DNA of 64,000 nt, from NCBI GenBank assembly GCA_026162565.1, contig JAOEIQ010000005.1, positions 62,001 through 126,000 on the forward strand, in the 5' to 3' direction. Under the pieces are notes generated by a model. The model searched no databases and was not told the DNA's origin. It saw only the letters and a program-made list of their open reading frames with translations. This DNA comes from Flavobacteriaceae bacterium NBU2973 (lineage in GTDB: Bacteria; Bacteroidota; Bacteroidia; Flavobacteriales; Flavobacteriaceae). Below are positions 35,236 to 43,847 of the stretch, piece by piece. Each line of letters begins with the position of its first letter. Within the stretch, counting starts at the first letter, position 1. Both the position numbers and the translations under genes were made by a program.

Positions 35236-37623
35236 TTACTTAATTACTAATTTTCTAGTAACTGAAGCATTGTCTTGAGTAATTTTCAAGATGTATACAC
35301 CAGCTTTTAAATTAGAAACATCTAAAGTATTGTTTGTAACTCTTGAGTTTAATACTTGTTTTCCTAAAATATCGAAAGCAGATACAGAGATCACATCGTT
35401 AATAGTTGAAGTAATATTTATTTTCCCTGTATTGGTTGGGTTAGGATAAATAGAGAATTGAGAAGTTTCAAAACCTTCAGCTGAAAGTGTTGCATCATCA
35501 TTTTCTAAACCAGGAGAAAATAATGCATTTGCAGTACCAATGTCAGTATGATTTACAAAAGGACCTGTAAAATCAGGGTCACGACCAATAGATTGGTTAT
35601 TACCAGCATTAGAATAAGTAAATGAAACTACTTCTACTCCATTATTATCTTTTAAAACAACAGTAGCTCCGCCATTAGTTAATGATAAGCCATTCGTACC
35701 TTCATTAGAAACTTGTACAAGACCGGTAATTCCTGTTGGAGTACCTCCACCAAAAACAGTCATAAAAGTATTAGGCAATATAGTTGCAGTTGTGAAAGTA
35801 TGGCGAAGAGTACCATTAACCTCAATCGAGTAGTTATCCATAACTATTGGATCAGTGCCAGTATTATAAAACTCAAGAAATTCATCATCTCTAAAATTTG
35901 CTGTTCCATCTCCATTAGCATCACCAACATCACCAGCTGCATTACTTGGATCAGCGTGAATTTCATTAATAACTATTATTTCAGGGTCACATTCTGCTGC
36001 AGGTACTGTTCCAGAAATTGTAGTTCCATCACAATCACCACCATTAATTGTTAAATCCCAAGCTAATCCTTCTGCTAATCCAGTTATTGTAATTGTTCCA
36101 TCTGCAATCATACTTGGATCATCTCCTCCAATCGTTCCTATTGAAGTTGTAGTAACAGATGTAATAGTACTTTCTAATCCTGAATATGGTATATTAACAG
36201 TTACACCATCATTGTTATCACCTTCAGTATTAGTATCACATGAGTAAGTTTCAGTCTGTAAAGAAAGATCACATGTAGCACAGTCTGAAGTTGGTCTAGC
36301 ACCTAATGTAGGGCATACATCAAAAGCAGTTAACTCAACATTAGACAATGTCCAAGAAGAAAAAGTTCCGTCTGAATCTAAATATTGAATTCCTACAAAA
36401 ACATCTGTCCCAGAAGCACTTGACAAATCAATATTTTGAGATCCAGGATCAGAAACCATACCAGCAGAAGTCCAAGTTGCCGTATCAGGACATAAGCTAC
36501 TATAGTCACTTGTGTATTGAATATTTAACGTCGAACCATCAAACCCTTCTGCAGCATCAAATTGCAATGCTAAATCAGTAACTCCTGTCATATTCAATGG
36601 CCCAAAAACTAACCAACCATCAGTTTCTTCCATACATCCACCTCCGCAGAAACCATTTATAGAATACTCTCCTGAAGCGAACTCCCATACATCAGGATCA
36701 GAATTTGAAGCTACCGTAACTATTTCAAATGACTCTGAACCAGCACTTAAATCAAAACAAGTATTAGGGATTGGGTCACATTCTGTTGCAGGAACTACTC
36801 CTGAAGTATTGATTCCATCACAATCACCACCATTTAAAACTACATCCCAAGCATCTCCTTCAGATAGACCAGTGATAGTTATTGTACCATCAGCTTCTGA
36901 TGCAGGATTATTTCCTCCAACAACACCACCAGAAGTCGTAGTAACAGATGTAATACTCATATCGCTTCCTGTGTAAGGGATGTTTATAACAACATTATCA
37001 GTATTTAAAGTATTTGTCGAACATGTGATTGTAGGCATTCCAAAAGAAACACTACAAGCAGCATTTACAACTTGGAAAGAAGTAGTTGTGTAGCCATCTC
37101 CTGATCCATTTTCGTCAAATTCAAAACCTACCACTAAACTAGTAGCTCCTGAAACATCTAAACCAGTTACAGTATAATTCACATCATCACCATTAGCAGA
37201 TGATATATTACCACTTGAAACTCTCGAGCCTCCATCTAATATATAAAAATATTCAAATATATTACCGTTAGCACCAGAATTAGTAGATAGTGCAGAGATA
37301 TTTACATTGGAAAAAGATGATACATCAATTGCAACACTTTCAAAAATTCCAACTCCTCCCCAATCATCTGAAACTAATGCGCCACCAGAAACACTAAAAG
37401 AATTAGGTGTTGTATCTGTAGTAGGAGCTACATCATATCTTAATATCCAATCATTTGGAGCCATTCCGCCAGAGACAGATGCTGGACCTGCAGCAGGAGG
37501 CATTGAAGTAGTATGATCTGCAAAACCATCTCCATCATTGGAGAAATCTGCATCATATAAGGTCTGCCCAAAGGACATTGAAGTAACTAGAACAGCTACT
37601 AATAAAAAGTAAAGTTTTTTCAT
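35236..37623 (-). CDS. Secreted lamin-tail protein with type IX sorting domain
   Basis: A 795-residue exported protein with a signal peptide 1-19 (MSFGQ). Two jelly-roll-like beta regions and two copies of a module come next. The module runs from TSVTTTS through ADGTITITGL and GGDCDG to a VPAxECDP ending (near 225-285 and 485-545). A lamin-tail domain at about 545-690 (VINEIHADPS, FLEFYNTGTDPI) is followed by the C-terminal type A sorting domain at about 720-795 (FSIYPNPTNTGKINI, GVYILKIT, RKLVIK). This tail directs T9SS export and surface attachment. The function is unknown; surface adhesion or nuclease-associated roles are seen for lamin-tail proteins. It is monocistronic, with its own promoter box and terminator. 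Confidence 0.92.
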   Translation of the reverse strand: MKKLYFLLVAVLVTSMSFGQTLYDADFSNDGDGFADHTTSMPPAAGPASVSGGMAPNDWILRYDVAPTTDTTPNSFSVSGGALVSDDWGGVGIFESVAIDVSSFSNVNISALSTNSGANGNIFEYFYILDGGSRVSSGNISSANGDDVNYTVTGLDVSGATSLVVGFEFDENGSGDGYTTTSFQVVNAACSVSFGMPTITCSTNTLNTDNVVINIPYTGSDMSITSVTTTSGGVVGGNNPASEADGTITITGLSEGDAWDVVLNGGDCDGINTSGVVPATECDPIPNTCFDLSAGSESFEIVTVASNSDPDVWEFASGEYSINGFCGGGCMEETDGWLVFGPLNMTGVTDLALQFDAAEGFDGSTLNIQYTSDYSSLCPDTATWTSAGMVSDPGSQNIDLSSASGTDVFVGIQYLDSDGTFSSWTLSNVELTAFDVCPTLGARPTSDCATCDLSLQTETYSCDTNTEGDNNDGVTVNIPYSGLESTITSVTTTSIGTIGGDDPSMIADGTITITGLAEGLAWDLTINGGDCDGTTISGTVPAAECDPEIIVINEIHADPSNAAGDVGDANGDGTANFRDDEFLEFYNTGTDPIVMDNYSIEVNGTLRHTFTTATILPNTFMTVFGGGTPTGITGLVQVSNEGTNGLSLTNGGATVVLKDNNGVEVVSFTYSNAGNNQSIGRDPDFTGPFVNHTDIGTANALFSPGLENDDATLSAEGFETSQFSIYPNPTNTGKINITSTINDVISVSAFDILGKQVLNSRVTNNTLDVSNLKAGVYILKITQDNASVTRKLVIK

Positions 37624-37655
37624 AATTATATTTTATATATTAAAAAATGCGACTA

Positions 37656-37663
37656 CAAATATA
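37656..37663 (-). promoter_or_regulatory. -7 box of the T9SS-sorted protein gene
   Basis: The minus strand reads TATATTTG, a full TAnnTTTG match, 32 nt before the ATG at 37623. Confidence 0.45.
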
Positions 37664-37794
37664 CAAATTAATGTAGGTTAAATCCCTTAAATTTATTAAC
37701 AATCGCTTATTTTACAATAAGATAACATTCGTCAAAGTATTCTTTTAAAATAATATAGAGATGTTAACATAATGTTATTTATTTTGGTACTAAA

Positions 37795-37824
37795 TTTTTG
37801 TTTATTACAATAGTTTTATATTTA
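37795..37824 (+). promoter_or_regulatory. Promoter of the PhoB/PhoR-like operon
   Basis: TTTTTG at 37795-37800, a 16-nt spacer, and TATATTTA at 37817-37824 (one mismatch to TAnnTTTG) give a two-part Bacteroidota promoter 29 nt before the regulator ATG. Confidence 0.42.
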
Positions 37825-37853
37825 CATCACTAAATAATTAGTTCTCCTTGTAA

Positions 37854-38540
37854 ATGAAGAAAAAGGATATTAAAATTTTATTGGTTGACGATGAGCCCGA
37901 TATTTTAGAAATTGTTAGCTATAATTTGTCGTCTGAAGGTTACCAAGTATCTACAGCAGAAAATGGATTAGAGGGTTTAAAAAAAGCTAAAAAAGTAAAA
38001 CCTCATCTCATAATTTTAGATGTTATGATGCCAGAAATGGATGGCATTGAAACTTGTGAGCAAATCAGAAAAATACCCGACTTAAGTGATACAATTATCA
38101 CATTTTTAACTGCCAGAGGTGAGGATTACTCTCAAGTAGCTGGATTTGAAGCAGGTGCAGACGATTACATTACCAAACCCATAAAACCTAAAGTTTTAAT
38201 TAGTAAAGTAAAGGCTTTATTGAGACGCATTAAGGATTCAGAATCTACTGATGACAACATATTTAAAATTGGCGACCTTATCATTAACAGAGATGAGTAC
38301 AAAGTTATATCGAAAGGGAAAGAGCTTGTATTACCTAGAAAAGAATTTGAATTACTATCTTTACTTGCATCAAAACCTGGTAAGGTTTTTAAGCGAGAAG
38401 ATATTTTAGATAAAGTTTGGGGTAACGAAGTTGTTGTTGGAGGTAGAACCATAGATGTTCATATTAGAAAACTTCGCGAAAAAATTGGAGATAAACGCTT
38501 TAAAACTGTTAAAGGTGTTGGTTATAAGTTTGTAAATTAA
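37854..38540 (+). CDS. PhoB-like OmpR-family response regulator
   Basis: A 228-residue regulator. The receiver domain has VDDEPD at 11-16, Asp56 in IILDVMMPEMDG, Thr in FLTARGED, and Lys in YITKPIKPK. The C-terminal winged helix has EFELLSLLASKPGKVF, GGRTIDVHIRKLREKI and VKGVGYKF. Sequence and pairing resemble PhoB/PhoP regulators of phosphate or envelope stress. No pho genes are in the window to confirm that. The TAA and the kinase ATG share one base (TAATG), a translational coupling. Confidence 0.93.
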   Translation: MKKKDIKILLVDDEPDILEIVSYNLSSEGYQVSTAENGLEGLKKAKKVKPHLIILDVMMPEMDGIETCEQIRKIPDLSDTIITFLTARGEDYSQVAGFEAGADDYITKPIKPKVLISKVKALLRRIKDSESTDDNIFKIGDLIINRDEYKVISKGKELVLPRKEFELLSLLASKPGKVFKREDILDKVWGNEVVVGGRTIDVHIRKLREKIGDKRFKTVKGVGYKFVN

Positions 38541-39583
38541 TGCAGAAAAAATTAAAAAGAACTTACAAGTTTGCTTTTAAAACATCCTTGTTTATAACCC
38601 TTTTTTTGACACTCGCCATGAGTGTTTTTTTATATTATTCTAATGCTCTTGATTGGTTATTTTTATTAGCTTTCTCTATTATTTGCTTTTCTTTTTCTTT
38701 TTTAGTTATTCAATATAGAGTTGAACGTTTTATTTATAGACGTGTAAAAAAAATATACGACGACTTAACTCTTTTAGAATCCTCTAACTTAAGACAAAAA
38801 CGCATAACTACAGACATGGCAACTCTTACTCAAGAAATAGATAAATATGCTAGAGATAGAAAATTTGAAATAGAAAGCTTAAAAGTTCGTGAGGAATATA
38901 GAAAAGAATTTATTGGCAATGTATCTCATGAGTTAAAAACACCTCTATTTACCGTTCAAGGTTACCTTGAAACCCTTATTGATGGAGCAATAGAAGATAA
39001 AAAAGTTCGAGAAAAATATTTAAATCGTGCTAATAAAGGAGTTGAAAGACTTGTGTACATAGTTAAAGATTTAGATATGATTACCAAATTAGAAGTTGGT
39101 GATTTAAGCTTAACTATTGAAAGATTCAATATTGTAGAATTGATTCAAAATGTATTTGATTTATTAGAAATGAAAGCTGCTAAAAAAGATATTAGCCTCA
39201 TCTTTGATATAGAATACGACAAACCAATTTATGTTAATGCAGACATTGAACGCATACAACAAGTTCTCTCCAACTTATTGGTAAACTCCATTAAATATGG
39301 TCGAGAAAAAGGCACTACAGAAGTAAGCATTGAAAACCTGATTAAAAATAAAGTAATCGTTCGTGTTACAGATAATGGCGAAGGCATCTCAAAAGAAAAT
39401 TTACCGCGTTTATTTGAACGCTTCTATAGAGTTGACAAAAGTGGTTCGAGAAAAGAAGGTGGTTCTGGACTTGGGCTCTCAATAGTAAAACATATTATTG
39501 AAGCTCATGATGAAAAAATATATGTGGAAAGCGAGTTAGAAGTTGGTAGTGAGTTTTCATTCACACTCGAAAAGGCTGAATAG
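38540..39583 (+). CDS. PhoR-like sensor histidine kinase
   Basis: A 347-residue kinase with two adjacent transmembrane helices (about 15-31 and 36-55) and almost no periplasmic loop. A short linker precedes HisKA with His130 in GNVSHELKTPLFTVQGYLET. The HATPase domain has NLLVNSIKYG, VTDNGEGI and GSGLGLSIVKHI. Such minimal-sensor kinases usually need a partner membrane protein, as PhoR does with PstSCAB-PhoU. It converges with the glycosyltransferase gene, overlapping its 3' end by 27 nt. Confidence 0.93.
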   Translation: MQKKLKRTYKFAFKTSLFITLFLTLAMSVFLYYSNALDWLFLLAFSIICFSFSFLVIQYRVERFIYRRVKKIYDDLTLLESSNLRQKRITTDMATLTQEIDKYARDRKFEIESLKVREEYRKEFIGNVSHELKTPLFTVQGYLETLIDGAIEDKKVREKYLNRANKGVERLVYIVKDLDMITKLEVGDLSLTIERFNIVELIQNVFDLLEMKAAKKDISLIFDIEYDKPIYVNADIERIQQVLSNLLVNSIKYGREKGTTEVSIENLIKNKVIVRVTDNGEGISKENLPRLFERFYRVDKSGSRKEGGSGLGLSIVKHIIEAHDEKIYVESELEVGSEFSFTLEKAE

Positions 39584-40621
39584 TTTTTTGTAATTTACTT
39601 CAACTTCAAAGTCATTTAATCCGTCATAATTATCAACCATTTCAAGTTTATTAATAGTAAAATAATCTTGATTACAACTTGGCACTAAATTAAGTTTGGT
39701 CAAACGTTTGGCTAAATACTCTTGTTCAAACTGGCCAGGAGTTGGAATAAAAAACGCTTTCTTACCAACTTTTGCTAAATCCATAATAGTTGTATAACCA
39801 GAACGACATAAAACAATTCTACTCTCGTTTAAAGCATCTTGTAATTGACTACTAGTCATAAAATTATAAATTAACGCATTGCCTTCATTGTAGTTTTCTT
39901 GCTTTTCTTCAACTACTCCTCTAATAAATAAAACATTTCCAGTATAATTTTTTACTTCTTCAAATAGCTTCTGTTCCAATAATGTTCGTTGAGGTTCTGG
40001 ACCAGAAAGCAAAACCATTACATCAAACTTTAAATCTCTCTTTTCTTTTTTAAATCGGCTGATTGGCCCAAGGTACCTTAAAGGTATTTTTAACGACTCA
40101 GAATGACTCAACTCACCACTTAAATTATGCTTTCCGTAATTATCAGGAATCCAGCATTCATCAAACTTTGATATGATTCTCTCATGAGCTTTGGTTGTTA
40201 ACCAAGTGGTTTTTCCACTCATCACTTTTAATTGGTGCGTTATAAAAACTGACGGTATGTTTTTATGATAGACTCCAAATCTATTGTCTGATATAATTCC
40301 GTGAATTTTATTCGATTTTACTAAACTCTTAATCAAGCTCTTTTCTTTAGTAATAGCTTTCAGCATTTTGGGAGAGTTTTTTAATAGTTTAAACTTTAAA
40401 TATTTCCCTTTTTTAGCATATTCAATATTATAACTAGGTAACTCAATCGTATCTAATTGAGGAAACTCTTTTTTTAATAATTTAAGAGCATTACCATCAC
40501 TTGCAATAATAGGAATGTAATCAAACCTAATAAGTTGATTAATAATTGGAATACATCGTGTAGCATGACCCAAACCCCAATTTAATGGCGCAACAAGAAT
40601 TCGTTTCTGAAATTTCTTCAT
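39557..40621 (-). CDS. MurG-like glycosyltransferase
   Basis: A 354-residue GT-B fold protein. The N-terminus ILVAPLNWGLGHATRCIPI is the Gly-rich loop of GT28/MurG-like enzymes. The C-terminal half carries LLSGPEPQR and the nucleotide-sugar site RSGYTTIMDLAKVGKKAFFIPTPGQFEQEYLA. Family members of unknown acceptor are common in Bacteroidota and are often annotated only as glycosyltransferase; UDP-sugar use is inferred. A full -7 box ends 7 nt before the ATG. It is divergent from trmB, and its 3' end overlaps that of the kinase gene. Confidence 0.82.
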   Translation of the reverse strand: MKKFQKRILVAPLNWGLGHATRCIPIINQLIRFDYIPIIASDGNALKLLKKEFPQLDTIELPSYNIEYAKKGKYLKFKLLKNSPKMLKAITKEKSLIKSLVKSNKIHGIISDNRFGVYHKNIPSVFITHQLKVMSGKTTWLTTKAHERIISKFDECWIPDNYGKHNLSGELSHSESLKIPLRYLGPISRFKKEKRDLKFDVMVLLSGPEPQRTLLEQKLFEEVKNYTGNVLFIRGVVEEKQENYNEGNALIYNFMTSSQLQDALNESRIVLCRSGYTTIMDLAKVGKKAFFIPTPGQFEQEYLAKRLTKLNLVPSCNQDYFTINKLEMVDNYDGLNDFEVEVNYKKLFSLFECE

Positions 40622-40628
40622 CTAAAAA

Positions 40629-40636
40629 CAAATATA
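40629..40636 (-). promoter_or_regulatory. -7 box of the glycosyltransferase gene
   Basis: The minus strand reads TATATTTG, a full TAnnTTTG match, ending 7 nt before the ATG at 40621. The expected start site is within a few bases of the start codon. Confidence 0.42.
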
Positions 40637-40679
40637 ACTCTAAAATGTTTCCTTAATTTTACCAAAATTTTAAATAACT

Positions 40680-41354
40680 GTGGGCAGTAAAAATAAATTG
40701 AAGCGTTTTAAAGAAAATGATACATTTTCTAATGTTTTTCAACCTAAAAGAGAAGAATTAATTGAAGAACAATTCAGCCTTAAGGGACAATGGAATAAAA
40801 CCTATTTTAAAAATAACAATCCTTTAGTTTTAGAGCTTGGTTGCGGAAAAGGTGAATACAGCGTTGCATTAGCACAAAAATATCCTAATAAAAATTTTAT
40901 TGGTATTGATATTAAAGGTGCTCGCTTTTGGAGAGGTGCAAAAACTGCTACAGAAGAGTCCCTTAAAAACGTTGCATTTATTCGTATGCAAATTGAACTA
41001 ATTGAATATGCTTTTGCAAAGAATGAAGTAGATGAAATTTGGATTACTTTTCCTGATCCGCAAATAAAATACAAACGCACTAAACACAGATTAACTAATA
41101 CTGCATTTCTTAAGCGTTACAAAAACATCTTGAATAATGATGGCATTATGAACCTCAAAACTGATAGCGAATTTATGCATGGCTACACATTAGGTTTATT
41201 ACACGGAGAAGGTCATGACGTTTTATATTCTAATCATGATGTATACAATCAAGAAGGAAGTCCAGAGGAAGTAACTAGTATTCAAACTTTTTACGAAAGT
41301 CAGTATTTAGAAAAAGACAAAGCAATTACGTATATTAGGTTTAAAATTAACTAA
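40680..41354 (+). CDS. trmB: tRNA (guanine46-N7)-methyltransferase
   Basis: A 224-residue SAM-dependent methyltransferase modifying G46 of tRNAs. It has the SAM motif LELGCGKGEYS near residue 57, FIGIDIKGARFWRGAK, and the TrmB-specific WITFPDPQIKYKRTKHRLT near 120-137. The C-terminal tail ITYIRFKI fits the family. The start codon is GTG: the family-typical N-terminus MGSKNKLKRF begins exactly there and no ATG is suitable. Two genes follow with gaps of 2-3 nt. Confidence 0.95.
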   Translation: MGSKNKLKRFKENDTFSNVFQPKREELIEEQFSLKGQWNKTYFKNNNPLVLELGCGKGEYSVALAQKYPNKNFIGIDIKGARFWRGAKTATEESLKNVAFIRMQIELIEYAFAKNEVDEIWITFPDPQIKYKRTKHRLTNTAFLKRYKNILNNDGIMNLKTDSEFMHGYTLGLLHGEGHDVLYSNHDVYNQEGSPEEVTSIQTFYESQYLEKDKAITYIRFKIN

Positions 41355-41356
41355 TA

Positions 41357-41989
41357 TTGGATATTACCATTCTTTTCTTTCTAGGACTGATTATTGCCTT
41401 GATTGGAGTAATTCCTCCTGGATTACTTAACATGAATGCTGCTAAAATTAGCTTAAAAGAAGGACACAGTCGTGGCATTATGTTCTCAATTGGTGTTTGT
41501 ATTACTGTTTGTTTACAAACATACATTGCAGCTATTTTTGCTAGATATTTGAATAACCATCCAGATGTTGTTGATGTGTTGCAACGTGTAGCATTTGTAA
41601 TTTTTGTTCTCATAACTATTTACTTTTTAGCACTCGCCCAAAAACAACCCAAACAACAAACCATTCAACCAAAAATAAAAAGTAAACACAGTCGCTTTTT
41701 TTACGGTATGTTTCTATCTGCTCTTAATGTTTTTCCAATTCCGTATCAAGCCTATATGGTATTAACACTAGCATCATTTAGGTTTATGGATTTTGAACAA
41801 ATTAGCATTATATCTTATGTAGCAGGAGCAGCAACTGGGACTTTTGTAACGCTGTATATTTATATATTCTTTTTTGATAAGATTAAGAGTAAATCATTTA
41901 CATCGCAGAAAAACATGAATTATATAATTGGAAGTATTACTGGAATAATAGCTATTGTAACACTTTGTAATATTATTAAAGAACTGTAA
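41357..41989 (+). CDS. LysE-family amino acid exporter
   Basis: A 210-residue inner-membrane protein with about six helices. The N-terminal motif IGVIPPGLLNMNAAKISLKEG corresponds to the LysE/RhtB signature (PGP-type). A hydrophilic loop, KQPKQQTIQPKIKSKHSR, lies near residues 97-115. The substrate is unknown. The start is a TTG at 41357, 2 nt after the trmB stop; the first ATG would cut off the first helix. It is followed after 3 nt by an alkyltransferase-like gene. Confidence 0.85.
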   Translation: MDITILFFLGLIIALIGVIPPGLLNMNAAKISLKEGHSRGIMFSIGVCITVCLQTYIAAIFARYLNNHPDVVDVLQRVAFVIFVLITIYFLALAQKQPKQQTIQPKIKSKHSRFFYGMFLSALNVFPIPYQAYMVLTLASFRFMDFEQISIISYVAGAATGTFVTLYIYIFFFDKIKSKSFTSQKNMNYIIGSITGIIAIVTLCNIIKEL

Positions 41990-41992
41990 TAC

Positions 41993-42322
41993 ATGAAGCC
42001 AGAGACACTAAATTTTTTTGATAAAGTTTATGCAGTTGCCAAACTTATTCCTCATGGTCGTGTTACAAGTTATGGAGCTATTGCCAAATACCTAGGAGCA
42101 GCAAAAAGTGCAAGAATGGTTGGCTATGCTATGAATGGTTCTGGTGGAAAAGATGTACCAGCTCATCGTGTGGTGAATAGAAAAGGACTTTTAACTGGCA
42201 AGCATCACTTTGATGGCACTAACCTTATGCAACAATTGTTAGAAAGTGAGGGTATTGAGGTAATAGATAATCAAATTCAAAATTTAGAAACCGTTTATTG
42301 GGATCCTTCAAAAGAGCTATAA
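41993..42322 (+). CDS. Alkyltransferase-like (ATL) protein, MGMT family without acceptor Cys
   Basis: A 109-residue protein with the fold of the O6-alkylguanine-DNA alkyltransferase C-terminal domain. It has the helix-turn-helix and Arg-finger region IPHGRVTSYGAIAKYLG and ARMVGYAMNG. The active-site motif PCHRV reads PAHRV, so the alkyl-accepting Cys is Ala. That is the hallmark of ATL proteins, which bind O6-alkylguanine lesions and hand them to nucleotide excision repair; E. coli has Trp at this position. It converges with fic, overlapping by 6 nt. Confidence 0.92.
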   Translation: MKPETLNFFDKVYAVAKLIPHGRVTSYGAIAKYLGAAKSARMVGYAMNGSGGKDVPAHRVVNRKGLLTGKHHFDGTNLMQQLLESEGIEVIDNQIQNLETVYWDPSKEL

Positions 42323-43633
42323 AAAAGTAGTATTGAATTTCTCACCTTTCCAGTAGTTAAAGGTTTTTTTATTTACTGGTATTTTCTTTAAAAATCCTTT
42401 TTCCACTAATTCTTCAATATCTGTCCTCGCAGTTTGGTTTGTGACACTAAATGTATTTTCTATTTCTTTTACTGTAAAAAAACGATTATTATCATCTTCT
42501 ATTTTTTGAAGAATTACTGCTTGTCGTTCATTAACACCACTTAATTTTAAATATTTTAAAAGTTTAGTTTGTTCTTTTTTCTTTTTTGCAACATACGTTT
42601 TTAATTCTTCAAAAGCTCTCAATAATACCTTTACTTGATAATGAATAAAATACGTAACATCCATATCATCAATTTCTGTATACAAATAAGCCTTTTCGTA
42701 TTGTACTTTAGTTTTCATTATCACACGAGAAATTGATAAATACTCTGTTAGCCAATAACCATTTTTAAGTAAGTACCAATAAAAAATTGCTCTTGCTGTA
42801 CGACCATTTCCATCAACAAAAGGATGTATATAACCTATTAGAAAATGAAGAATACTTGCTTTTACAATTGGGTGAATAAAATCTTCTTTGGGATTGTTAT
42901 TAAAAAACTCGCAAAATGATTTCATTAAATCTTTAAGTTCTTCAAAATTTGGAGGTGTATGCACTATCTCTCCAGTTAACTCATTAACAACATTAATTTC
43001 ATTAGTAGTTCTAAAGACACCAACATGCTCTTCTTCTAAAGTATTCTCTGTAACAAGCCTATGAACTTCATATAGCTTTTCTATGGAAATATCTTCATTT
43101 TGATACTCACTTATATATTGAATCGTTTTATAATTATTCAATATCATTTGTTCACTCTTATTTTTAGGCTTTTTGCTTTTGCGGAGCATATCTTTAGCTC
43201 TCACACGAGTTGTAGTCGCTCCTTCTATCATAGAAGAAAAAATAGACTCCTCCATCAATGCATTATTTAAATAATCCTGCTTATCTAAATCTGTAAGCAA
43301 CTGTTCTTTTTGTAAACCTGCACCGAAATTAAAGTCTAAATAATGGAGTTTTTGTTGGAGATATTCATTAATATTATAATTAATAGAAATACTTTTTTTT
43401 ATATCACTGTGTAAAATTAATACTGATTTTGAATTTAATATTCTGATGACTTTAACAGAGTTCCAAATTCTTTCTGGTTTTAAAAACATCTCTTTTAAAT
43501 GTTTTATTTTATCCCAGTAATAGTAATTTTCTTGACTTTTTCTTATAGATGCTAATCTATTTTGAAACTTTGCTTGTATCAATCTATCGTAAAAAGTAGA
43601 GTTTACCTTCGTTTCAGGTGCTTTCTCAATCAT
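42317..43633 (-). CDS. Fic family protein with winged-helix C-terminus
   Basis: A 438-residue protein predicted to transfer AMP (or another phosphate group) to target hydroxyls. The Fic motif is HPFVDGNGRTARAIFYW near residue 265. An N-terminal inhibitory helix with SSMIEGA (S/T-x-x-x-E-G) near 135-141 marks a self-inhibited class II Fic protein. The C-terminal 70 residues form a winged helix (INERQAVILQKIEDDNN, FSVTNQTARTDIEELVEKGFL), likely for DNA binding. Two 39-nt direct repeats lie just upstream. No antitoxin gene is beside it; inhibition is built in. Confidence 0.9.
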   Translation of the reverse strand: MIEKAPETKVNSTFYDRLIQAKFQNRLASIRKSQENYYYWDKIKHLKEMFLKPERIWNSVKVIRILNSKSVLILHSDIKKSISINYNINEYLQQKLHYLDFNFGAGLQKEQLLTDLDKQDYLNNALMEESIFSSMIEGATTTRVRAKDMLRKSKKPKNKSEQMILNNYKTIQYISEYQNEDISIEKLYEVHRLVTENTLEEEHVGVFRTTNEINVVNELTGEIVHTPPNFEELKDLMKSFCEFFNNNPKEDFIHPIVKASILHFLIGYIHPFVDGNGRTARAIFYWYLLKNGYWLTEYLSISRVIMKTKVQYEKAYLYTEIDDMDVTYFIHYQVKVLLRAFEELKTYVAKKKKEQTKLLKYLKLSGVNERQAVILQKIEDDNNRFFTVKEIENTFSVTNQTARTDIEELVEKGFLKKIPVNKKTFNYWKGEKFNTTFL

Positions 43634-43640
43634 AATTAAT

Positions 43641-43734
43641 ATTTCCTAATTTTATAAAAATTTACAAATATTACCAAATATACAAAAATTAAATTATTTC
43701 CTAATTTTTATAAAATTTACAAATATTAACAAAT
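43641..43734. repeat. Two 39-nt direct repeats upstream of fic
   Basis: Copies at 43641-43679 and 43696-43734 match at 36 of 39 positions. Each runs from ATTTCCTAATTTT through TATAAAA to TTTACAAATATTA and ends CAAAT. They are 55 bp apart, immediately upstream of the fic start codon. Their size and placement suit paired operator sites, possibly for the winged helix of Fic itself. Confidence 0.7.
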
Positions 43735-43812
43735 TCCTACATTCAATTACTAACCCCAATTTCATTATAAATCATTTCAATTAAAGCCCTTTAAAAACTA
43801 AACTTTTAGCAG

Positions 43813-43820
43813 TATCTTTG
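43813..43820 (+). promoter_or_regulatory. -7 box of the mrp operon
   Basis: TATCTTTG is a full TAnnTTTG match, 27 nt before the mrp ATG. No clear -33 TTG is seen. Confidence 0.45.
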
Positions 43821-43847
43821 CATTTAGAATTAATCTGAATAAGCTTA

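Noticed and set aside
35713-36581. Plus-strand frames inside the T9SS-sorted protein gene
   Set aside because: They are antisense shadows of Thr/Ser-rich coding sequence with no start signals or domain content.
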